This document shows positions 8,250-15,281 of a stretch of 44,255 bases of DNA, one piece after another. The notes under the pieces were generated by a model. That model worked only from the letters and a program-made list of their open reading frames with translations. It did no database searches and was not told the origin of the DNA. Source of the stretch: Pseudomonadota bacterium (lineage in GTDB: Bacteria > Pseudomonadota > Gammaproteobacteria > Burkholderiales > Burkholderiaceae_C); contig JAKAZQ010000029.1 in NCBI GenBank assembly GCA_021815805.1, positions 1 through 44,255 of the forward strand, given 5' to 3'. Every line of letters begins with the position of its first letter. The stretch's first letter is position 1. Both the position numbers and the translations under genes were made by a program.

Positions 8250-8966
8250 TCAGCGCACCAGAGAAAAACGGCCACAATCCACGCCGAAAATGAAATTCCC
8301 TCGATAACGCCGCCCATCGGCTGACAGCGTTCCAATCATACCCATCTGCAGGTAATCAACGGGGCGATTACCCCACATTCGATGCCCCTTCGGCTGCGAA
8401 AGCCATCCTCGGGGGTCCATTTTCAGCAGACGTTCACGCAAAAGATATACACCGCTCAATAGAAAACTGCCGTGATGCGCCGGACTGGATCGCTTTCCGA
8501 ACTCGAACACAGCGCGCACCCCCATCGCAGGACCGATATCCGTGCGGACGACGTCGGGTCCGACCTCCTCAATGTGCAACGTCAACTGCGTCGGATGTCC
8601 GAGGCACACATAGCTTCCCACCCACTCCTGCCCAGGATGGAGCAATAAAACCTCGCCGGCAGTCGCTGCGCGCGCGCGCGCCGCCGACATTGAGCCCTGG
8701 GCGCGCGCCGTCGAAGTGCAAAATAAACACGGAAGTGCAACAGCCAGAATGAATGCTCGAAGTGCCATGGGCATTTTCAGGCCGATCAGCGCTGCGGCAA
8801 CGCGGACCCTGCCTGCACGCGCGTCGTGGTCGATGACGCAGGATTCACGCGCAGTTGACAATGCGGACTGGATATCATAAAGGTTGCGTGCGTTTTTCTG
8901 GTACGTCGATCTCACTTCATTCTGCGCACGGTCGATCGAATCAATTCCCCCCTCGTCGTCTGTCAT
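8250..8966 (-). CDS. Exported beta-rich protein, unknown family
   Basis: 238 residues from the ATG at 8966, which has GAGG 8 nt upstream. A secretion signal appears only at residues 65-91 (MALRAFILAVALPCLFC...ARAQG), so an internal start at 8774 (174 residues) would give an ordinary signal peptide. The mature part reads as beta strands: WVGSYVCLGHPTQLTLHIEEV, AVFEFGKRSSP, GSFLLSGVYLL, then LKMDPRGWLSQP, MGMIGTLSADGRRYRGN and CGRFSLVR. From memory this resembles a small all-beta domain met beside or inside bacterial caspase proteins; I could not test this. The MITE copy and the caspase operon lie immediately upstream on the same strand. Confidence 0.62.
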   Translation of the reverse strand: MTDDEGGIDSIDRAQNEVRSTYQKNARNLYDIQSALSTARESCVIDHDARAGRVRVAAALIGLKMPMALRAFILAVALPCLFCTSTARAQGSMSAARARAATAGEVLLLHPGQEWVGSYVCLGHPTQLTLHIEEVGPDVVRTDIGPAMGVRAVFEFGKRSSPAHHGSFLLSGVYLLRERLLKMDPRGWLSQPKGHRMWGNRPVDYLQMGMIGTLSADGRRYRGNFIFGVDCGRFSLVR

Positions 8967-9003
8967 GACGCAATCCTCGAGTTCACCGCCATTAATACTG
9001 TGG

Positions 9004-9171
9004 CTAGGAGCCTGGGCGGCAGAGGGCGAGCCTGCTGCAATTCGCCAGGGGCGGTCCATTCCGGCGCCGATTCGTCGCCCATAGTGGCCACTATGGGCTC
9101 CTCACCGCCCCCGAACTGTCCTCGCCCCTGACGAATTTCGCGACGGCTCCCTCTGCCGCCCAGGCTCCTAG
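9004..9171. mobile_element. MITE-like element, copy 1 (168 bp)
   Basis: A non-coding element bounded by CTAG on both sides. The ends are perfect inverted repeats (AGGAGCCTGGGCGGCAGAGG and its complement). The subterminal parts are imperfectly complementary (ATTCGCCAGGGGCG against ATTCGTCAGGGGCG), and the centre is a perfect palindrome (CCCATAGTGGCCACTATGGG), so the whole can fold into one long hairpin. The copy at 25973-26140 is identical except for one base near the left end. A CTAG target duplication would suit mobilisation by an IS5-type transposase (YTAR targets); that link is inference. It sits between the caspase gene and the exported beta-rich protein. Confidence 0.85.
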
Positions 9172-9213
9172 CAGGCTGTTGTGCAATTTCGCGCATGAAT
9201 CGCCCACACGCTT

Positions 9214-10605
9214 TCAACGAATGTTCTTCAAGTACATCGACAAGCCCTTCAACATTTCCGCCTGCATTTGCGGAAACTCCTGCATGCGTTGCTGCAGATC
9301 CGCCATCGATTGCGGTGGCCCCAAGGCGTCGGCCTGATCCAGCAGCATGTTCATCAAGTCCTGCGCTGCACGCGCCGACCCGGCCCGCGACGCCAGGTGC
9401 AACCACGTATAGGCCAGCGCGTCGTCGCCGCGGCGCCAGGCCAGTTCGCCGAGGAGGATCTGCGCGGGCACATAGCCCTGCTGCGCGGCCTGCAGGAACA
9501 GGGACTGCGCCTGATCCAGCGATCGGCGCGCCGGGCCCCGCGTTTCGAGCAGCATCGCCCCCAGCGTCTGCACATCCAGCGAGGCGCCACGACGCTGCGC
9601 CAGCGAGATCGCCCGCCGCGCCGCCGGGTCGTTGCCCACCAAGGCGCCTGCCCGACCGGTCAACGCCTGCACCTCGGCGTCCCAGTCGGCAGGGCCGCCC
9701 AGCGTGGCTGCGACATGGACATTCGCCTGGTACTGTCTGAGCCGTAGGCTGCGAGCGCGCCGGCCCGCTGCTGCGCCGCCCGGCAGCATGGGCGCGCCTA
9801 CGCCCGCCAGCGCGAGGCGATCGTCCTGCACCCAGACCTCCTCGCGCAAGTCCGAGTAATAGCCCGGTTGCTGCCGGTGATCGGTGCTGCGCCACACCGC
9901 GTCGGCCGCGGCGCGAAAAACATCCTCCAGCGGTCGGCGGCGTGGTTCGAGCAAGGCTGCCGACAACGCACTCGCATACGGGCCGTTGGGGCGATGAGGC
10001 CAATCCATGGCCTGCGTGTACGGCGCCGTCGAATACGCTGTGAGCGTCCCGCCCCAATCGCGCGGCACCAGGCCGGGGTTGGCGTGGATCCCCCGCGTCG
10101 CCGACACGCCGGCCTGCACGAAGGGGTCGTTGCGGCAGGCGTCCTCGACCAGCACCGCCGCGCGCGGCCTGGCCTGCTCGAGCATGCCCTGCAGCGCGTC
10201 GAGATCGAAGCCCTGTGCCAGCAGCGCCGCCGGCGAGCTCACCACCGTATCGACGCCCAGCATCACGTTGTGGCCGCCGACGTAGGCGCCATGGCCCGAG
10301 AAATAGAACCAGGCCAGATCCACCGGCCGGCGCCGCAGCCCCACGACAAAGGCGTCGACGGCCTGGGACATCCGGCCGTTGCTGCAGTCGGTCAGGCAAG
10401 TGCATTCCACCCCGAGGCGACTCAGGGTCGATGCCAGCAAGCGGGCGTCGCGCCCCGGGTTGATGAGCCTGCCCACGTGCTGGTACGCGGCGTTGCCGAT
10501 GATCAAGGCTCGCTGGGACGGGGCCGGCGCAGGAAGCGCGAGTGCGCCACTGGCCTGCGCACCCAGCCACGCCGCCCCCCGTCGCAGCAGGTCTCGACGC
10601 TTCAC
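9214..10605 (-). CDS. Tat-exported caspase-family (C14) protein with TPR/Sel1-like repeats
   Basis: 463 residues. The N-terminus KRRDLLRRGAAWLGAQASG is a twin-arginine-type signal (RRDLLR), which implies periplasmic export in folded form. The caspase domain spans about residues 30-255: RALIIGNAAYQ, the substrate-site pattern GRDARLLASTLSRLG, the catalytic His in YFSGHGA (His105) and the catalytic Cys in VEDACRNDPF (Cys157). The C-terminal 150 residues form helical TPR/Sel1-like repeats (AQSLFLQAAQQGYVPAQILLGELAWRRGDDALAYTWLHLASRAG, split over several helices) for protein binding. The GTG start overlaps the stop of the upstream gene (GTGA). Third gene of the sigma-like/membrane/caspase operon. 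Confidence 0.85.
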   Translation of the reverse strand: MKRRDLLRRGAAWLGAQASGALALPAPAPSQRALIIGNAAYQHVGRLINPGRDARLLASTLSRLGVECTCLTDCSNGRMSQAVDAFVVGLRRRPVDLAWFYFSGHGAYVGGHNVMLGVDTVVSSPAALLAQGFDLDALQGMLEQARPRAAVLVEDACRNDPFVQAGVSATRGIHANPGLVPRDWGGTLTAYSTAPYTQAMDWPHRPNGPYASALSAALLEPRRRPLEDVFRAAADAVWRSTDHRQQPGYYSDLREEVWVQDDRLALAGVGAPMLPGGAAAGRRARSLRLRQYQANVHVAATLGGPADWDAEVQALTGRAGALVGNDPAARRAISLAQRRGASLDVQTLGAMLLETRGPARRSLDQAQSLFLQAAQQGYVPAQILLGELAWRRGDDALAYTWLHLASRAGSARAAQDLMNMLLDQADALGPPQSMADLQQRMQEFPQMQAEMLKGLSMYLKNIR

Positions 10606-11738
10606 GGCTTTTGCTCCGACCAGATGACCACGAGCCTGGAGCCTTCGAGCGCCTTCTCGGCCGCGGCGGCATTCGCCGCGGCCACCGAAACGACGTACGC
10701 ACCATCGGGCCCCGGGCCGGATGCGATGCGCATGCGCGACACCTGAAGCAAGGCCGTGACCTCGGCGACGGTGGCCGTGCCGACGAAATGCACATCGAAC
10801 CGCACGGCCGGGCTCAAATGGCCGAGTCCGCGCATTTCCACGACCGGGTTCTGCACGACCTGCTCTTCGCCGCCTGCGCCGGTGCGCTGCAGCATGCGGG
10901 TATACGGAATGCCCACTGCAAGCAACAGGGTCGCCGCGATCCCTGCCCCGCGCCAGAAGTCCCCATTGAGCCACGCGCGCCGCTGCCTGCGGTGCGCAGC
11001 GATGTCGACGACGCGATCCGGCGACGCGTCGTTGGCCGCTTGCGTGCTCGGGTCTCCTCGTACTGCGCCTGGAGCATCCGCGTGACGCAGGGCCATCATG
11101 CCGGCAAGCCGTGCATACAGGTCCTGATAGGCACGCCGGGGATCAGCCGTGCCCAAAGGCGTGCCACAGACCCACGCCACACCGTGGGTCTCGATGAGGC
11201 CGACGCGCCCGGGAGCAGGTCCGACATCGCCGGGCGTCACGGCATCCTTGCTTATCTGCGCGAGTGCGCTGAATGCCATCGCAGTCATCCGCCCCGCCCG
11301 CCCGGCCAGGCGTTGGCGCCCAACGCTCACTGCATTCCACAACTGCACCATACCCAGGCGGGGGTCGAGAGGCGCCTGGGCATCTTCGTGCTGCAACACC
11401 CAGTCGCGATCGCTGGCGTAGGCCGTCTCGCCAGCGACCAGCCAGCCCTGCACGGCGTCGGCGGCGACATGACGTACCAGCACGGCCACCGCCTGCTCGG
11501 CGCCGGCACCGAGTTGCAGCCACCAGAAGTCGCCCGCCGCTGGCTCTGACCCGGCATCGGCCGGATTCGCGCTTGCCGCCGCCGCGCGCCGCGCGATCAT
11601 GGCGCGAAGCGCCGCTCCTGCGACGACGGGCGAAGCCTGCTCGCCGCTGAATTCCTGTGCCGCCGGCTCGTGACCTACCTGACCGAACAACCCGCGCTCT
11701 ATGGTCGCAAGGGTCGGCGTCAACGCTCCGAATTTCAT
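10602..11738 (-). CDS. Single-TM putative anti-sigma / signalling membrane protein
   Basis: 378 residues. The first 260 are soluble and predicted cytoplasmic, without a recognised domain. One transmembrane helix follows at about 264-283 (GAGIAATLLLAVGIPYTRM), preceded by a basic stretch (HRRQRRAW). A periplasmic domain of about 95 residues ends with a ferredoxin-like pattern (VRFDVHFVGTATVAEVTALL, GAYVVSVAAANAAAAEKAL, LVVIW) that I associate with the C-termini of some anti-sigma factors. GGGAGG lies just before the ATG at 11738, and the ATG overlaps the upstream stop as ATGA. Position between a sigma-like gene and the caspase supports an anti-sigma or transducer role; this is inference. Confidence 0.72.
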   Translation of the reverse strand: MKFGALTPTLATIERGLFGQVGHEPAAQEFSGEQASPVVAGAALRAMIARRAAAASANPADAGSEPAAGDFWWLQLGAGAEQAVAVLVRHVAADAVQGWLVAGETAYASDRDWVLQHEDAQAPLDPRLGMVQLWNAVSVGRQRLAGRAGRMTAMAFSALAQISKDAVTPGDVGPAPGRVGLIETHGVAWVCGTPLGTADPRRAYQDLYARLAGMMALRHADAPGAVRGDPSTQAANDASPDRVVDIAAHRRQRRAWLNGDFWRGAGIAATLLLAVGIPYTRMLQRTGAGGEEQVVQNPVVEMRGLGHLSPAVRFDVHFVGTATVAEVTALLQVSRMRIASGPGPDGAYVVSVAAANAAAAEKALEGSRLVVIWSEQKP

Positions 11739-12409
11739 CGTGCCTCCCACCATTCCAGCGCGCGCTCACACAGCAGACGCAACACCTGCAGAAGATCCGC
11801 GCTCGCCGCACGCTCGACCTTCACGCCGAGTTCGTCGACCAGGCGCCCGATTTTCGACTTGGCCCAATCGGCAGGAATGGCCGACTTGCTCAGCAGGATC
11901 CCCAACTGCTTGCTTCGGTAGTGGGCGCTGCGGATCTGATGCTGCTCCTGCACGGATAGAACGGACTCCCCGTCGCAATGTGAAATCTGCAGCAGCAGTT
12001 TCTCGTCGTCCGTCAGGGCTTTGAAGAAGTCGGCGACCCTGGCCGCGCGGTGATCGCGAAACAGCACGTCATCGATGGCTGCCGCCTCCGTGCTGAGGCC
12101 GACTTGTGCGCAAAAGCCGTCATCCCAGGTCACGGCCACCGTGCGCTGTTTCGCGACCTGGTCCAACTGGTACTTCCCGAACCACCCCAGCAGAGCAGCC
12201 TCGTTGTCGGGAATGGCCTGCCCTCGACCCGCGAGTACGCGATCGAGGAAGTAGCCCTGGATCAGATCCCCGCGGTCGAGACCGTCGCGGATCTTCGCGC
12301 GACGAAGCACGCGCTCGACCAGGGCATAGAGCTCATGCCATTCGGGCTCGCCGGCATCAGACCGCGAAGCCCAGAGTTGGCGCAATCTTTCGAAATCGAC
12401 ACGAGACAC
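11735..12409 (-). CDS. Sigma-70/ECF-like regulatory protein
   Basis: 224 residues from a GTG at 12409. Residues 45-90 (LDRGDLIQGYFLDRVL ... ALLGWFGKYQLDQVAKQR) resemble sigma region 2, and residues 125-175 (FFKALTDDEKLLLQI ... SVQEQHQIRSAHYRSKQLGILL) have the spacing of region 4, though the helix-turn-helix is weak. The frame is open back to an ATG at 12556, but that extension is Arg-rich and unlike protein. It overlaps the next gene by 4 nt (ATGA). If it is a sigma factor it probably controls its own operon and perhaps the divergent gene at 12672. A divergent regulator of another class is possible. Confidence 0.6.
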   Translation of the reverse strand: MSRVDFERLRQLWASRSDAGEPEWHELYALVERVLRRAKIRDGLDRGDLIQGYFLDRVLAGRGQAIPDNEAALLGWFGKYQLDQVAKQRTVAVTWDDGFCAQVGLSTEAAAIDDVLFRDHRAARVADFFKALTDDEKLLLQISHCDGESVLSVQEQHQIRSAHYRSKQLGILLSKSAIPADWAKSKIGRLVDELGVKVERAASADLLQVLRLLCERALEWWEAR

Positions 12410-12671
12410 GGTTGAAGTTGTTGCACGGTTACGGATGTGTGAATTGCCGCGCTGAATCCTACCTGCGGCGCTCTCGGACCGTCGTTGGTGGCGCCGGGAA
12501 GCCAGCCAGCGCGGTTGCCAGGCACGCTCGCGGCATTGCAACTGCCGGCCGCTCACGCGGGCTGCGCCGAGCCGTCCACGCGACGGTTATTTCAAATTCC
12601 GTTCGTACCTCCGTTCTGAGGGGTGACGGCCTGTGCCGCCGCGACTTCGACGAGACAGCGAGAGGTGACGA
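12410..12671. promoter_or_regulatory. Divergent promoter region of the caspase operon
   Basis: 262 nt between two outward-facing operons. It must carry both promoters. AT-rich patches occur near 12415-12440 (GTAACCGTGCAACAAC on the minus strand) and near 12585-12600 (GGTTATTTCAAATTCCG on the plus strand), and the short repeat TTCCGTTCGTACCTCCGTTC lies near 12596-12616. No textbook sigma-70 promoter is visible, which would fit control by an alternative sigma factor, but no motif is proven. Confidence 0.35.
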
Positions 12672-12977
12672 ATGCAAGGGTTTCAACGTGGGCTCTTCGG
12701 CAGCCTGGTGCTGGGTGCCTGCACCGGCGCCACGGTGCTGGCAAATCCGGCACATCCAGCCATTCAACAGATCTATTGCAACAGCACGAGCAACCTCAAC
12801 CGAGTCGCGCTGGGCGATGCGGCCATGCGCTTCGATTGCCCGCGCATCGCAACCGAACCTTTGAGCGTGGTCGCGCTGGGGCGATTGGGCTGGCGCGTGC
12901 AGGCGGCGATCGCGTTCGGTGACGAGACGACCAACCCGCGGGCGGGCGTGTTCCTCATCAAGGGGACGAAGCCATGA
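12672..12977 (+). CDS. Small exported protein, unknown function
   Basis: 101 residues with a signal sequence (GLFGSLVLGACTGATVLA, cleavage near ANP at about 25; the Cys is not in a clear lipobox). The mature part has two cysteines (YCNST, FDCPR) that could form a disulfide. GAGAGG lies about 6-9 nt before the ATG. Its stop overlaps the next start as ATGA, so the two are translationally coupled. Transcribed divergently from the sigma-like/caspase operon. Confidence 0.68.
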   Translation: MQGFQRGLFGSLVLGACTGATVLANPAHPAIQQIYCNSTSNLNRVALGDAAMRFDCPRIATEPLSVVALGRLGWRVQAAIAFGDETTNPRAGVFLIKGTKP

Positions 12978-14548
12978 TGGCGACGGTCGCTGCTCACCTG
13001 AACTACGTGGCCGCGCTGATCGGCCTGGTCGGCTGGGGCCTGTACTTCCGCACGCTGCTCTCCGGCCATGTCAGAACCATGCCGATGAACTGGCTGGCCA
13101 CGGCGATCATCGCGTTCACCGCCTCGGTCACGACCGCCGAGCTCAGCTCGATTCCGCACGCGGCCCTGTATCTCGTCAATACCGTGTGCGCGCTCACCGT
13201 AGTGGCCAAGAGCCTGCCCAATCTGGAAAAGGTCAGACGGGCTGACGGGCTGCTGATCGGGCTGGGGCTGCTGATGTTCGCATGTGCATTTCGCTGGCCG
13301 CAATACGCTGCCTTGCTGGTATCTGCGTACTACGTCCTCAACTACCTCTCGATGGGGCTGCGCGTGCTGCGCGGCCAAGGTGTGGAACATCCGGCGGGCT
13401 GGCTCGCGTGGGCCTGCGGAGCCTCGGTGTTGGCCTTTTCCTTGCGGCATCATGGCGGCTACAGCGAACTCGTTCCGGTGACCAACATTGTCGTGTGGTC
13501 GTGGATGGGAAGCATCGCCACCTACCGGCGCTGGCTCGGCACCCGTGCCTCGGCCCCCGACACGATGCATGGCGCCACGCTCAACGTCGTCGTTGAACCC
13601 GACGATGCAGCCCCTGGCGAGGTCGCGTGCGAGCTCGAAGCACCCGCGGCAGCGCACCAGATGACCGGGGCCACGCTTGCACCGGTATGTCAGGCCGAGA
13701 AGCACGGCCCCAGGAGTGCCGGGCGCGATGGTGCGGGCCCGGCCCTGGCGTTGGGCCAATACCCAAGCGTCGTAGCATTCCGTCTTGATGACGCACGGCG
13801 CATGCGTCTCGACCACGTCCACGACACACACTTTCCCACGCTCCCGATGCCTTCAAGAAGCCCGCGCGCCATGAACATCCACTACAAAGCCATGGCAGGA
13901 CTCGCCCTCGCTGCGGTATCGTCGGCAGCGGTTGCCGACACGACCACGATCACCATCCCGTTCGGCACGATGTTCTCGAGTGTCGGACAGGCCATCCAGC
14001 GCGTCGTGGCACCCGCGACAGCCCGCCTGGCGCCTGCACCGCGGGCGGCATCCCTCGCGCCGTCCGCTCCCGTCAACGCCTCACAGCAACACGCGGTTGG
14101 CGTGGTGCACAGCGCGCAGGATGCCTTGCGCCTGCTCAAGACCGCTGCGGCCGCAGCGCCCGCTGATATCCGCACCTGCATGCGCGACGCCATCGCCAAC
14201 GGCAACCTCGATGCATCGAGCTTTCAGCGCGCGCCCGATGGTGGCTACAGCGCCCATTGGGACGGAGCCATGGTGATGTTGGGCCTGCTGGCGTACTACG
14301 GCGTATCGCCGCACGGTCAGGTCGAGATCGCGACCGACTGCACATCCACAGGCCCGTCGGTCCCTCGCCTGGGAAACGGCAAAGTGCTGACCTATTTCAC
14401 GACCAGGCCGGGTGGACATCCTTCCGCAGCTTTGCGCCAGTGGGTGCTGGCTCCGAACAACGCCCCGATCGAACCGCACGCGGTGGCCGTGCATGCGCCG
14501 AGCGTGCACCGCACAGTCGCAATGGCCGCGTTTCTGCGCGGGGGTTGA
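12974..14548 (+). CDS. Seven-TM membrane protein in frame with an exported protein (524 codons)
   Basis: An uninterrupted frame of 524 residues that starts by ATGA overlap with the preceding gene. Residues 1-195 contain about seven hydrophobic helices (for example NYVAALIGLVGWGLYFRTLL, MNWLATAIIAFTASVTTA, ALYLVNTVCALTVVAKSL, GLLIGLGLLMFACAF), reminiscent of SWEET/PQ-loop-sized transporters but without a PQ motif. Residues 200-299 are polar, low in structure and look like translated non-coding DNA. From Met300 (13871) a new signal peptide begins. Most likely two ancestral genes lost the stop between them, or a start inside the frame is used. No family recognised for either half. Confidence 0.6.
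   Translation: MMATVAAHLNYVAALIGLVGWGLYFRTLLSGHVRTMPMNWLATAIIAFTASVTTAELSSIPHAALYLVNTVCALTVVAKSLPNLEKVRRADGLLIGLGLLMFACAFRWPQYAALLVSAYYVLNYLSMGLRVLRGQGVEHPAGWLAWACGASVLAFSLRHHGGYSELVPVTNIVVWSWMGSIATYRRWLGTRASAPDTMHGATLNVVVEPDDAAPGEVACELEAPAAAHQMTGATLAPVCQAEKHGPRSAGRDGAGPALALGQYPSVVAFRLDDARRMRLDHVHDTHFPTLPMPSRSPRAMNIHYKAMAGLALAAVSSAAVADTTTITIPFGTMFSSVGQAIQRVVAPATARLAPAPRAASLAPSAPVNASQQHAVGVVHSAQDALRLLKTAAAAAPADIRTCMRDAIANGNLDASSFQRAPDGGYSAHWDGAMVMLGLLAYYGVSPHGQVEIATDCTSTGPSVPRLGNGKVLTYFTTRPGGHPSAALRQWVLAPNNAPIEPHAVAVHAPSVHRTVAMAAFLRGG
13871..14548 (+). CDS. Alternative reading: separate exported protein inside the long frame
   Basis: In the same frame as the entry from 12974, this ATG starts a protein of 225 residues with a normal signal peptide (MNIHYKAMAGLALAAVSSAAVA, cleavage near DTT). 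The mature domain contains a conserved-looking core (AQDALRLLKTAAAAAPADIRTCM, FQRAPDGGYSAHWDGAMVML) and two cysteines. AAGAAG lies 10 nt upstream. It is given separately because a signal peptide in the middle of a 524-residue chain is implausible. Family unknown. Confidence 0.45.
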   Translation: MNIHYKAMAGLALAAVSSAAVADTTTITIPFGTMFSSVGQAIQRVVAPATARLAPAPRAASLAPSAPVNASQQHAVGVVHSAQDALRLLKTAAAAAPADIRTCMRDAIANGNLDASSFQRAPDGGYSAHWDGAMVMLGLLAYYGVSPHGQVEIATDCTSTGPSVPRLGNGKVLTYFTTRPGGHPSAALRQWVLAPNNAPIEPHAVAVHAPSVHRTVAMAAFLRGG

Positions 14549-14607
14549 TCGATCCATCGACGCGAACGCCAACAGCGAAAGTGCCGAGCACCGGCTCACC
14601 GTGTTGC

Positions 14608-14684
14608 CCGACAAGTCGGCCAGCGGGGCCACGCCTGGACAACAAAGCGAACGCCTCTGCGACAAGTCGCCCGAGCTTGTCGGC
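14608..14684. repeat. Palindromic CGACAAG repeats in front of the recombinase gene (res-like)
   Basis: Two perfect 12-bp palindromes with a 2-nt centre, CCGACAAGTCGG at 14608-14619 and GCGACAAGTCGC at 14659-14670, plus an inverted half-site CTTGTCGGC at 14676-14684. Repeated dyads just upstream of a serine-resolvase gene are how res recombination sites are built, so these are probably the binding subsites of that recombinase. Confidence 0.5.
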
Positions 14685-14754
14685 CAGAGAGCAGCTGGAT
14701 GGATGCAAAAACCAGTTGTATCGTTCAAGATCCATGCAGCAGGGCTTTGACCAC

Positions 14755-15183
14755 ATGAAACTCGGCTACGTGCGCGTATCGACCTCAGAACAGGACACGC
14801 GGGCCCAGCGGCCCGCTCTCCTGGCCGCAGGTCGCGAGCGCGTGTTCGGCAAAGCCGCGTCGTTCCAGTCGCCGGCACAGTGCGTAGGCACGTCCACGTC
14901 GGCCGGGCGCATGCTGATGCTGGGCACGTTCAGCGAGTTCGAGCGGTCGATGCTGCGCGAGCGCACGCAAGCCGGCCGGAAGGCGGCTCGTGCAGCCGGT
15001 CGGCATGTTGGATGCCCGCGCGCGCTCAAGGACATCCAGGAGCGCGAAAGCGTCGCGAAGCCGTCGGCCGGTGCAGCCGCAGCCGACGCCGCGCGCCTGG
15101 TCGGCGTGAACCGATCCACCATCAGCCGTCTGCAGTCTCGAATACCGCGCAATGAAGCCGACGAAACTTCATTGCGACGGTAG
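14755..15183 (+). pseudogene. Serine resolvase/invertase with internal deletion
   Basis: The N-terminus KLGYVRVSTSEQDTRAQ is the hallmark of small serine recombinases (catalytic Ser in VRVS, Ser10). After about 30 residues the reading jumps from GRERVFGKAAS to TSTSAGRMLMLGTFSEFERSMLRERTQAGRKAAR, which normally lies some 45 residues further on. The central part of the catalytic domain is therefore missing: 142 residues instead of about 185-200. The C-terminal helix-turn-helix (DAARLVGVNRSTISRLQ) is still recognisable. The stop lies inside the following tRNA gene, another sign of decay. Likely inactive. Confidence 0.82.
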
Positions 15184-15248
15184 CTCAACGGTCAGAGCGG
15201 CCTCCTTATAAGGGGTTGACGCGGGTTCGACTCCCGTCCGTCGTACCA
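15174..15248 (+). tRNA. tRNA-Ile (anticodon TAT), unusual
   Basis: A 75-nt cloverleaf. The acceptor stem GCGACGG pairs with CCGTCGT (one terminal G-U), the D-arm is GCTCAACGGTCAGAGC, the anticodon stem GCCTC/GGGGT contains wobble pairs and carries the loop CTTATAA (anticodon TAT), the T-arm is GCGGGTTCGACTCCCGT, the discriminator is A and CCA is encoded. TAT would read the ATA isoleucine codon, normally served in bacteria by a lysidine-modified CAT tRNA. The wobble pairs and its place beside a recombinase remnant suggest it came with a mobile element. Confidence 0.82.
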
Positions 15249-15281
15249 GCGTTTTCACGCGTCAACGATGGAAAGTCGCAC

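Noticed and set aside
9171..9214. Possible IS end (CTAGCAGGCTGTTGTGCAATTTCG) next to MITE copy 1
   Set aside because: It resembles the ends of some IS5-family elements, but no partner end or transposase fragment was found nearby.
12773..13831. 352-codon minus-strand frame opposite the membrane-protein gene
   Set aside because: It lies antisense to convincing hydrophobic helices and has a His/Arg/Gln-rich translation without domains. The plus-strand gene has start coupling and membrane pattern.
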